Part shown: positions 52,635-59,501 of the stretch, one piece after another
How the letters are laid out: the number at the start of each line of letters is the position of its first letter
Position numbering within the stretch: position 1 is the first letter of the stretch
Assembly (NCBI RefSeq): GCF_949820605.1
Contig: NZ_CATKVU010000006.1
Span: 310,001-374,000, forward strand
Length of the DNA stretch: 64,000 nt
Direction of reading: 5' to 3'
DNA from: Segatella copri
GTDB lineage: Bacteria > Bacteroidota > Bacteroidia > Bacteroidales > Bacteroidaceae
The notes under the pieces: model-generated
The model's input: the letters and a program-made list of their open reading frames with translations, nothing else
The model's database searches: none
What the model was told of the DNA's origin: nothing
Translations under genes and position numbers: made by a program

Positions 52635-52901
52635 CTAAGTGTCAGAATGTTGTTTTCTGAAATCAGCAAACAGTCCGGGGAGAACATATTGCGAGATGGT
52701 GGTACTGGCTCCGATGCGCAGTTCTCCTTCTGATTTTGCCGTGAGCTTCTTCATATCGAAATCAAGATTCTGATAGGCATCGATGATTTTGCAGGCATGG
52801 TCTAGTAGAAACTGTCCGGCACGGGTGAGCTGGATGCGATTGCCGATTCTGTCGAACAGTCGCACCCCATATTCCTTCTCCAGCTTCTGTATGTGCTTGC
52901 T
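52635..52901 (-). pseudogene. LysR-type regulator fragment
   Basis: Codons just after the ATPase stop codon (52902) read SKHIQKLEKEYGVRLFDRIG and then NRIQLTRAGQFLLDHACKII, the second half of a LysR helix-turn-helix, and end at LFADFRKQH early in the effector domain. Both ends of the gene are missing. Confidence 0.85.
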
Positions 52902-54221
52902 TTACATATCCTCCATCGACAATCCTTGGTATCCGATATCGAATTTCTTGAATTTTCCTGTAGCTTGGAAGAAATGCTCGGCTTTATCTTTTAAAATGCC
53001 GAGATTTATATCCTTAGCTTGGCGTTTTACCTCATAAAAAATAACCTTCTGCTCCAGTTCATCGGCAGCGATAATATCGATTTCATTCTCTCCTTTTCTG
53101 TCCCACCAGGAGGCTATCTGGGTATATTCTTCGCTCTCTATCATCTTGGCAATAAAATATCTTTCCAGAACCTTGCCGGTGTATGTGGTGTAGCTCTTAT
53201 CCATGACCATTTTTAGTTTTTTATTGGCGCCAACCTCTATCATGTATCCATATTTGTAGATGTAGCGAAACCAGACGCGAAGGAAGTTGTCTTCTATCTG
53301 ATAGCGAATGTTGCGATTGGTCTTTTGGAACATCGGTATATAACGGGAGATCAAGCTATAGTCGTTCTCCAGTTTGGTGAGATAGCCCGAAAGTTCTATT
53401 TTCATGATGCTTTCTATTTCACCTCGAGTTGTGTAGCCTGAAGCGATAAGTTGCAGTATCTCGAAATAGCGGGCATAGTCTTTGCCAAATTCTTCTATCA
53501 GCATATTTTTTCCTTCGTAGATGAAATAAGAGTTTTTTGCAATAAACCGCTCTGTCATCTGTTCCTTGGTCGTGGCTCCTGCATCCATCATCATTTCTAC
53601 ATATTCTGCTACTCCGCCTGTATAACTGTAGAGAGCCAGTAGGTCATCATTGGTATAGGCAGAATTATATGTAGAGAGAATTTCCTTAATGACAGAAGGG
53701 GGAAATGGAGTGACTTTTATTTCTCCAGTCTGCCTACCATAAAGAGGTTGCTTGTTATTTTTAAAGATGATGTTCATAAGTGAATAAACAGAACCGCAGA
53801 CCACAAGATTAATATGAGCTTCCTGTTTGTTAAGGTCCCATATCTTTTGCATATCTGAAAAGATTGATGGATTAACCCGCTTGAAATCCTGAAACTCATC
53901 AATGATGAGAGTGATAGGGCGAATCTTGGATAGTTGAAGCAGATATTTAAAGATGTCAGCAAAGCGTGTTACTTCACCGAGAATAGGAAGCTGAAGTTTG
54001 GTCGTCATCTCTTCGATAAAATCTCTGCAGAGTTCTGCTTCTGATTTTCTTGCAACAAAGAAATACAGCATATCCTGAACATCCTCGTATGCTTTTATCA
54101 ATAAGGATGTCTTACCGCTACGTCGGCGTCCGGTTACGATTGTAAAACGGGCCGTTTGCAAAGATAGATTTCTTATCTCTTGCAATTCTTTTATTTCGTT
54201 TTGTCTTCCAAAGAACTTCAT
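52902..54221 (-). CDS. Orphan AAA ATPase, DUF234/COG1672 type
   Basis: A 439-residue ATPase. Walker A is GRRRSGKT at residues 31-38, Walker B is TLIIDEFQDF near residue 118, VCGSVYSLM is the sensor region, and the C-terminal DUF234 nuclease-like domain has ENEIDIIAADELEQKVIFYEVK. These genes are repeated many times in Bacteroidota genomes and their job is unknown. Its stop codon touches the LysR fragment, so it probably inserted there with a deletion. A palindrome lies at the promoter. Confidence 0.88.
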   Translation of the reverse strand: MKFFGRQNEIKELQEIRNLSLQTARFTIVTGRRRSGKTSLLIKAYEDVQDMLYFFVARKSEAELCRDFIEEMTTKLQLPILGEVTRFADIFKYLLQLSKIRPITLIIDEFQDFKRVNPSIFSDMQKIWDLNKQEAHINLVVCGSVYSLMNIIFKNNKQPLYGRQTGEIKVTPFPPSVIKEILSTYNSAYTNDDLLALYSYTGGVAEYVEMMMDAGATTKEQMTERFIAKNSYFIYEGKNMLIEEFGKDYARYFEILQLIASGYTTRGEIESIMKIELSGYLTKLENDYSLISRYIPMFQKTNRNIRYQIEDNFLRVWFRYIYKYGYMIEVGANKKLKMVMDKSYTTYTGKVLERYFIAKMIESEEYTQIASWWDRKGENEIDIIAADELEQKVIFYEVKRQAKDINLGILKDKAEHFFQATGKFKKFDIGYQGLSMEDM

Positions 54222-54258
54222 ATTTCTATAATTTTACAGTTTCTTTTTGATGTTATTT

Positions 54259-54303
54259 TTCGAAACCGCTGTTTCGGAAATGGCGGTTTCGAATGCAAAG
54301 GTA
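54259..54303 (-). promoter_or_regulatory. Promoter and palindromic operator of the DUF234 ATPase
   Basis: Minus-strand TACCTTTG (forward CAAAGGTA 54296-54303) is followed at the start-site position by the perfect inverted repeat TTCGAAACCGC (54259-54269) / GCGGTTTCGAA (54283-54293). A third copy CCGAAATGGCGGTTTCGAA lies at 54380-54398. The arrangement fits an autoregulatory operator. Confidence 0.55.
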
Positions 54304-54417
54304 ATAAAAATGCCTGAATATCAGCTTGTTTGTTTGCTAATTTAAGTTTTTTTATTTGTTTGTGTGCTTCTTATTTTTCCGAAATGGCGGTTTCGAAAGT
54401 AAAAATGATGGAGTTGT

Positions 54418-54501
54418 CAGAATTGACAATAACTCTATATAATAAGGTATGAATGCAGAAAGAAGAGGGGTTAGGAGTCCCTGAAAATAAAATATAAGAG
54501 A
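54418..54501. repeat. About 83-bp dispersed repeat, copy 1
   Basis: The segment from CAGAATTG to AATATAAGAG is repeated at 58559-58641 with only two single-base indels; the core contains CTATATAATAAGGTATGAAT and GGGGTTAGGAGTCCCTGAAA. The short core CTATATAATAAGGTAT also occurs at 25148-25163. Confidence 0.9.
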
Positions 54502-54574
54502 CTTGCAAAAAAGAAAAAACGTTAAAGGTAATTAATTTATGGGGGTATTAGCTTCATATTCTGATGGAAATGCT

Positions 54575-54582
54575 TAATTTTG
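54575..54582 (+). promoter_or_regulatory. -7 element of the metal locus
   Basis: TAATTTTG matches TAnnTTTG and lies 33 bp before the ATG at 54615. No exact -33 TTTG. Confidence 0.45.
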
Positions 54583-54614
54583 CAACCCGAAAAAGAAAGG
54601 TGCAAAAAATAGGT

Positions 54615-55028
54615 ATGAAACGTTCGCTCAACATATTGATGGCTTTGATGCTCTCGCTCATGGTGGTTTACCTGAGCGTGGGTACTACCGTCATGCGCTG
54701 CCTTCACTATGACAAGGTGATGGTGGGTATGGTGACTGACTGTTGCGTGAAACGTAGCATGCACCATGACTGTTGCCTAGGCAAGCTGGGCGCACAGGTG
54801 AACAAACATTGCATGGAAGTGGAGCTGGTGAAACTATCGCCTACGGTCTCTATCCAACACTTGGATTTCGATGCAGCACCAGTGTTTGCAGGCATCGCGC
54901 CAGCCCTTTGGCAGACGTTGCCTCGTCCTGTTATCTGTAGCATTCAAAAGGCAAGATATTGGAATCTGAATGTTCCGCATTCGCCTCCAAGGGCTTATCT
55001 TGCCCTCCTTAACATCCTGATTATTTGA
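54615..55028 (+). CDS. HYC_CC_PP family small exported protein
   Basis: About 137 residues from the ATG at 54615, which directly starts a signal-type helix (LNILMALMLSLMVVYLSVG). The family name describes the motifs seen here: CLHYDK, a CC pair in VTDCCVKR, a second CC in HHDCCLGK, and a C-terminal PP (HSPPRAYLALL). The paired cysteines and histidines suggest metal binding. Members commonly precede heavy-metal-type TonB receptors, as here. Role in copper or other metal handling is inferred. Confidence 0.8.
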   Translation: MKRSLNILMALMLSLMVVYLSVGTTVMRCLHYDKVMVGMVTDCCVKRSMHHDCCLGKLGAQVNKHCMEVELVKLSPTVSIQHLDFDAAPVFAGIAPALWQTLPRPVICSIQKARYWNLNVPHSPPRAYLALLNILII

Positions 55029-55068
55029 TTTTTCCATATTTGCAAATAGGTTGCAAAAGTTTGTTTGT

Positions 55069-55076
55069 ACTTTTGC
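55069..55076 (+). promoter_or_regulatory. -7 element before the metal-type TonB receptor
   Basis: TACTTTTG lies about 120 bp before the ATG at 55195. Repeated TTGCAAA words upstream make the -33 position ambiguous. Confidence 0.4.
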
Positions 55077-55194
55077 AGCCAAGATTGTCGTATGCCTATC
55101 CCTATCAGAAAAATCTTAGGGTCGCATGCATATATTAAAAAGGTAAAATCATCCGAAGCGAAGATTTAAGATTCGGATAAAAGGAAATATATTT

Positions 55195-57318
55195 ATGTAT
55201 TCAAGATATATATTGCTCAGTACCTTGCTGGTTATTGGTGCTGAGACTTATGCAAAAAATAATAAGACAGAGGTTGTGTCTCTGTCATCATCATATAATA
55301 ATTCTGTAAGAAATAACTCTGTAGATTCCTCCTCTCAGGATTCCATCTTCAAGGACGAGACCTTGCAGGAGGTGAAGGTGGTGGCTCGCAAGTCGGGCAC
55401 TTCCCGATTGGCTGGTGCCGTGAATGGCATCGCCGTGAACAAGGATGAGCTCTTCAAGGCGGCTTGTTGCAACCTGGGCGAGAGTTTTACGACCAATCCA
55501 TCGGTGGATGTGGCTTATAATGATGCCACGACGGGCGCAAGACAAATCAAACTCCTCGGTCTTTCGGGCACTTACGTACAGATGCTCACCGAGAATCTGC
55601 CGAATTTCCGTGGTGCAGCCATCCCATACGCCCTGGGCTATGTGCCGGGACCTTGGATGAAAGGCATTCAAGTATCCAAGGGTAGTGCTTCGGTGAAGAA
55701 TGGCTATGAGTCGATTACGGGGCAAATCAATGTAGATTACTTGCAACCTGAGGATGAGCAACAGGTGGAGGTGAACCTCTTTGGCGATACCAAGAGCCGA
55801 ATCGAAGCAAACGCCGATGCCAACGTTCATCTGTCGGATAAGTGGGCAACGGAGATATTGTTGCATCATGAGAATATCCTCAAAAACCATGATGACAATG
55901 GCGATGGCTTCTATGATATGCCAGGCAGAGAACAATATAATGTACAGAACCGTTGGCTGTATAAAGGCAAGCACTACATCTTTCATGGTGGACTTGGGGC
56001 TTTGAAGGAGATTCGTACCAGTGGGCAGGATGAGGAACATGTTCATAGTGATGATATTTATCGAATCAAGCTCCATACCAACCGTTATGAGGGTTATATG
56101 AAACATGCCTTCATCCTCAATCATGAGCATGGCACCAATATTGCCTTCATGTCCTCGGCTTCGATGCACCAGCTCGATGCCCAGTATGGCAACAAGTTCT
56201 ACAACCTCAATGAGAAGAATCTCTATGGCTCACTGATTTTTGAGACCAATTTTACTCATCAGCACAATTTGTCGGTAGGTTTGAGCGTCAACCATGATTA
56301 CCTGGGACAGCGCGCCAATGTGAATGTTTCTCCAAGACCGGCAGTAGGGCAAGAAGACTCTCCTTACCTTTTGTCGGAGATGCAGAGAATGAACGAGAAG
56401 GAGACGACTCCTGGAGCATACGCCCAATACACCTATACGTTAGGCACGAAGTTGACAGCGATGGCAGGTGTCCGTTTCGACCATAGTTCGCTTTATGGCA
56501 GCTTCTTCACCCCTCGTTTCCACGTGAAGTATTCACCTGTCGATGCCATCAGCATCCGCTTATCAGCAGGTAAGGGCTATCGCACAGTATTTGGCTTGGC
56601 AGAGTACAACTATCTCTTGGCGAGCGGCAGGGAGTTTCAGATTACGGGTGATGGACTAAAGCAAGAGGAGGCTTGGAACTATGGTATAAGTACCGCTTTC
56701 TACATCCCGATGTTTGGCAAGACCCTGAAACTGAACGCCGAGTATTATTATACCGACTTCAAGAATCAAGCGGTGGTGGATTATGATGCCAACAAGGGGC
56801 TTATCTCCATCTGCAATTTGATGGGCAAGTCTTATTCGCACACTTTCCAGATAGATGCCTCTTATCCATTGCTGAAGGGCTTGGAGATAACAGCGGCTTA
56901 TCGTCTGAACGATGTGAAGTGTACCTACGATTATGGCAAAACCTTGAAAGAAAAGCCATTGACCAGTAAGTATAAGGCGCTCTTCACGGCTTCCTATAAG
57001 ACTCCACTTGGCCTATGGCAATTTGATGCCACCATGCAGTTGAATGGGGGAGGCAGGAATCCAGAGCCTTACCAGTTGGCAGATGGAAGCCAGTCATGGT
57101 CTCCTCGTTTCCATAGCTTCGGGCAAGTGAGTGCGCAGGTTACGAGATGGTTCCGCCATTGGAGTATCTATGTGGGAGGCGAGAACCTGACAGGTTTCAA
57201 GCAGAAAACTCCTATCTATGGTGCCAGCAACCCATGGGGAAGCGATTTCGAGCCAACCTTGGTTTGGGGACCTGTAGAGGGCAGGATGTTCTATGCAGGA
57301 GTGAGAGTACACTTTTAA
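55195..57318 (+). CDS. TonB-dependent receptor, probably for a heavy metal (copper)
   Basis: A 707-residue receptor with a signal peptide (...AETYA), a TonB-box-like LQEVKVVARKSGTSRLAGAV near residue 55 and a plug domain (CNLGESFTTNPSVDVAYNDA, RQIKLLGLSGTYVQMLTENLP) to about residue 190. The barrel follows and ends GPVEGRMFYAGVRVHF. The lack of a carboxypeptidase-like N-terminal domain and the flanking HYC_CC_PP and HMA-domain genes fit the copper-type receptors of Bacteroidota. Metal identity is inferred. Confidence 0.9.
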   Translation: MYSRYILLSTLLVIGAETYAKNNKTEVVSLSSSYNNSVRNNSVDSSSQDSIFKDETLQEVKVVARKSGTSRLAGAVNGIAVNKDELFKAACCNLGESFTTNPSVDVAYNDATTGARQIKLLGLSGTYVQMLTENLPNFRGAAIPYALGYVPGPWMKGIQVSKGSASVKNGYESITGQINVDYLQPEDEQQVEVNLFGDTKSRIEANADANVHLSDKWATEILLHHENILKNHDDNGDGFYDMPGREQYNVQNRWLYKGKHYIFHGGLGALKEIRTSGQDEEHVHSDDIYRIKLHTNRYEGYMKHAFILNHEHGTNIAFMSSASMHQLDAQYGNKFYNLNEKNLYGSLIFETNFTHQHNLSVGLSVNHDYLGQRANVNVSPRPAVGQEDSPYLLSEMQRMNEKETTPGAYAQYTYTLGTKLTAMAGVRFDHSSLYGSFFTPRFHVKYSPVDAISIRLSAGKGYRTVFGLAEYNYLLASGREFQITGDGLKQEEAWNYGISTAFYIPMFGKTLKLNAEYYYTDFKNQAVVDYDANKGLISICNLMGKSYSHTFQIDASYPLLKGLEITAAYRLNDVKCTYDYGKTLKEKPLTSKYKALFTASYKTPLGLWQFDATMQLNGGGRNPEPYQLADGSQSWSPRFHSFGQVSAQVTRWFRHWSIYVGGENLTGFKQKTPIYGASNPWGSDFEPTLVWGPVEGRMFYAGVRVHF

Positions 57319-57362
57319 TTGAAAATGTTTAAAGTTAAATGATTAAAGCAAATAGAAAAGTT

Positions 57363-57692
57363 ATGAAGAAGATTTTAGTAATGTTCACAATGATGATGGT
57401 GGCAATGGTAACCTTTGCCAAGGACATCAAGACCGTAGTGTTCACCACAACCCCACAGATGCACTGTGAGGCTTGTGAGAATAAAATCAAGAGCAACCTT
57501 CGCTTCGAGAAGGGAATCAAGAGCATTGAGACTTCTGTGCCAGACCAGACTGTCACAGTACAGTATAATGCCGACAAGACAACCCCAGAGAAGCTCCAGA
57601 AAGGTTTTGAGAAGTTTGGCTATAAGGCTCGCATCCTGAAAGATGGCGAGAAGGTTGAGAAGAACACTGGGGAGAAGTGTGACTTGATGTAA
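57363..57692 (+). CDS. Exported heavy-metal-associated (HMA) domain protein
   Basis: A 109-residue protein from the ATG at 57363, with a signal peptide (MKKILVMFTMMMVAMVTFA) and one HMA domain with the metal site MHCEACENKI, a variant of MxCxxC. It is 45 bp downstream of the receptor gene. It probably carries copper or a similar soft metal in the periplasm. The start at 57339 would add eight residues before the signal peptide and is less likely. Confidence 0.88.
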   Translation: MKKILVMFTMMMVAMVTFAKDIKTVVFTTTPQMHCEACENKIKSNLRFEKGIKSIETSVPDQTVTVQYNADKTTPEKLQKGFEKFGYKARILKDGEKVEKNTGEKCDLM

Positions 57693-57727
57693 TTCCTGCT
57701 TCTAATTTGATAGAAGCTTAACCATTG

Positions 57728-57749
57728 GCACGCAGGAATCCCTGCGTGC
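57728..57749 (+). terminator. Hairpin after the metal locus
   Basis: GCACGCAGG (57728-57736) pairs with CCTGCGTGC (57741-57749) around a 4-base loop. The T-run is weak. Confidence 0.55.
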
Positions 57750-57884
57750 TATATGGTGCTTATCATAAAACACATTCGTTCATTTCATGAGTCCGTCAAT
57801 GAAATGTTTAGAATCTGCAAAACTTCATATGTCGAGCGTTTCAATTGCATATCATGATGAACAATAGCCAAAAGACAATAAGTG

Positions 57885-58028
57885 ATAAAATCGTGAGGGA
57901 TAACCCCAAATCGTGATGGATAGCGTGATGGATATTTCCGTTTTTGAAGTATCTATCACGCTATTCAAGTATCTGGATATTAGCATATAAAGATATAGAA
58001 TGGATACAAATCGTGATGGATGATAGAT
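57885..58028. repeat. Short ATCGTGATGGAT words
   Basis: TCGTGATGGAT-like words occur at about 57890, 57911, 57924 and 58010, with the inverse ATCTATCACG between them. Spacing is irregular, unlike the 22-bp array that follows. Confidence 0.6.
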
Positions 58029-58049
58029 GATTACATAAAACTTATTCAC

Positions 58050-58335
58050 GAATACGGCTGCATCGGGTTACAAATATGGCTGCATCGGGTTACAAATATG
58101 GCTGCGTAGGGTTACGAATATGACTGCATCGGGTTACGAATATGACTGCGTAGGGTTACGAATATGACTGCATCGGGTTACGAATATGACAGCGTAGGCT
58201 AACGGAGACGTATCTGTAAGCTTATCGAGACGTCTGCATCAGCTAACAGAGACGTCTGAACTCGCTGACTGAACTACTTGAGTTGCTTGATTGAACCACT
58301 TGAGTTAGCTGACTGAACCACTTGAGTATTCTTCT
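58050..58335. repeat. 22-bp-period drifting array, thirteen units
   Basis: Thirteen units begin at 58050 and every 22 bases to 58314. Units one to seven share ATATGACTGCATCGGGTTAC-like sequence, alternating GCATCGGG and GCGTAGGG. Units eight to ten share GAGACGTCTG; units eleven to thirteen share GAACCACTTGAGT. Units at the joints carry features of both neighbours. There is no interruption of phase and no coding sequence. Confidence 0.95.
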
Positions 58336-58387
58336 TCATGTGCTTGCATGCAACCATAAAACTTTTTCAGCAACTTTTTCCGGAAGT

Positions 58388-58492
58388 ATGGAAGAAGACA
58401 GAGTTGAAGGCAAACATGAGGCCAACACAGAAACAGCACAACGTTTGCTGGCGATGGGACTTTCTGCCGAATGTATTTCATCTGCAATTTAA
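58388..58492 (+). pseudogene. C-terminal tail of an Rpn/PD-(D/E)XK transposase-type nuclease
   Basis: The frame reads EDRVEGKHEANTETAQRLLA and then MGLSAECISSAI-stop. Charged 'EG' repeats followed by A-x-x-LLAMGLS are typical of the tails of Rpn family recombination-promoting nucleases. No catalytic part is present, so this is a remnant. The match rests on a short segment. Confidence 0.45.
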
Positions 58493-58558
58493 TCTTCCCT
58501 CTTCATCTTTTCTTCTCCCTATGTCAGTTTTTGTCGCAACCGGATTATAGTTTTGCAG

Positions 58559-58641
58559 CAGAATTGCAATAACTCTATATAATAAGGTATGAATGCAGAA
58601 AGAAGAGGGGTTAGGAGTCCCTGAAAAGTAAAATATAAGAG
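58559..58641. repeat. About 83-bp dispersed repeat, copy 2
   Basis: It matches 54418-54501 with two single-base indels (see that entry). It ends 27 bp before the -33 element of the structured RNA gene. Confidence 0.9.
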
Positions 58642-58667
58642 GAATCCATAAGATTTCTTGTTAAAAG

Positions 58668-58699
58668 TTTGGTGGTTCATCAGATTTTTACTAAATTTG
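58668..58699 (+). promoter_or_regulatory. Promoter of the structured RNA
   Basis: TTTG (58668-58671), a 20-bp spacer and TAAATTTG (58692-58699) match the Bacteroidota consensus fully. A diverged copy of the same promoter block lies at 58994-59021. Confidence 0.8.
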
Positions 58700-58704
58700 C
58701 CATT

Positions 58705-58975
58705 GGATTAGTGACAGGGCAGGGTAAAGTCCTCGCTTGAAGTCGCTATGATGCAGAGAAACAAGATTATCTTGTGGACACGAGCAAACTATTCAGTTCT
58801 GTAGGTTGAAATCTGGTAAATTGAAACGTAGAAAGAACGAGAATTTGTTTGAGCGAGTCTACACCGTTATATGGTGTGGATTCCTCTTTCGCATTTTCTT
58901 TTCTACGGGTTTTACCAGAGCCTAACTTACAAGGAAGTGAAGAAAGTAGGGGTTCGCACCATCTTTTTTCACTTA
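58705..58975 (+). ncRNA. ssrS: Structured RNA, candidate Bacteroidales 6S RNA
   Basis: A consensus promoter precedes a roughly 270-base region with no ORF and strong pairing. CTGGTAAA (58813-58820) pairs with TTTACCAG (58911-58918), CGTAGAAA (58827-58834) with TTTTCTACG (58900-58908), and GAGTCTACACC (58855-58865) with GGTGTGGATTC (58873-58883), giving one long rod-like hairpin. AAGTGAAGAAAG (58935-58946) pairs with CTTTTTTCACTT (58963-58974) at the end as a possible terminator. A long hairpin with internal loops is what 6S RNA looks like, and the Bacteroidales-1 motif has been proposed as the 6S RNA of this order. I assign it by shape and context, not by a covariance match. Confidence 0.5.
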
Positions 58976-59017
58976 TGAACCATTATGGACTTGTTTGGTT
59001 CGCAGATTTTTCCTAAC

Positions 59018-59157
59018 TTTGCAGAAGATTAGCTGCACCTCAGCATAACATTCAAGCAAGCTTGATGAGTCTGCTTTCGGTTTGCATAATCTTTGCAGAA
59101 GATTAGCTGCACTCGGCAATTTGAAAGCAAGCTTTCATTGCGCTCGTTTGCATAATC
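59018..59157. repeat. Two REP-like palindromic units
   Basis: Two units (59018-59091 and 59092-59157) each begin TTTGCAGAAGATTAGCTGCA, carry a central palindrome (TCAAGC-AA-GCTTGA in the first, TGAAAGC-AA-GCTTTCA in the second) and end GTTTGCATAATC. They resemble dispersed extragenic palindromes. Confidence 0.8.
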
Positions 59158-59241
59158 TTTGCCCCTTGAAAGTAAATGATTTGCTGTTTCGGCAGAAAAG
59201 CAGGAGCAGTTATATATAATGAACTTAAAAATAGAATGCTT

Positions 59242-59463
59242 ATGAGCAAGGTATTTCAAGTAAAGCCTAAGCGCCTTAAACGCTCAAACGGTACTGTTCT
59301 CACTCCCGATATGGTAGTGACAGTAACAACCATGCAGCACACCGCCACCCCTTTTTATAATGGAGCCAAGGAGGTGCAAGAAGCCTACATGCGCATCTAT
59401 GCTTTCGATTATAAGAAAGCATGCTGCAATCCGAATGATTTCGAATTTAAGAAGTTGGACTAA
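59242..59463 (+). CDS. Small conserved hypothetical protein
   Basis: A 73-residue protein from the ATG at 59242; the upstream in-frame start at 59176 overlaps low-complexity DNA. It is basic at the N-terminus (MSKVFQVKPKRLKRSNG) and has a TMQHTATPFYNGAKEVQEAY segment and a C-terminal DYKKACCNPNDFEFKKLD. I do not know a function. It lies 38 bp upstream of the first dynamin-like gene and may be unrelated or a small companion. Confidence 0.65.
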   Translation: MSKVFQVKPKRLKRSNGTVLTPDMVVTVTTMQHTATPFYNGAKEVQEAYMRIYAFDYKKACCNPNDFEFKKLD

Positions 59464-59501
59464 AAATATATAGTGTTTTTCAGAAAAATAAAACAATTGT
59501 C

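Noticed and set aside
58050..58335. Possible CRISPR array
   Set aside because: Units are contiguous 22-mers that drift; there are no unique spacers between constant repeats and no cas genes in the window.
58338..58550. ORF of 70 codons upstream of the 83-bp repeat
   Set aside because: It is out of frame with the better supported Rpn-like tail at 58388-58492.
58705..58975. RNase P RNA or tmRNA
   Set aside because: The conserved GAGGAAAGTCC core of RNase P and the tRNA-like ends of tmRNA are absent.
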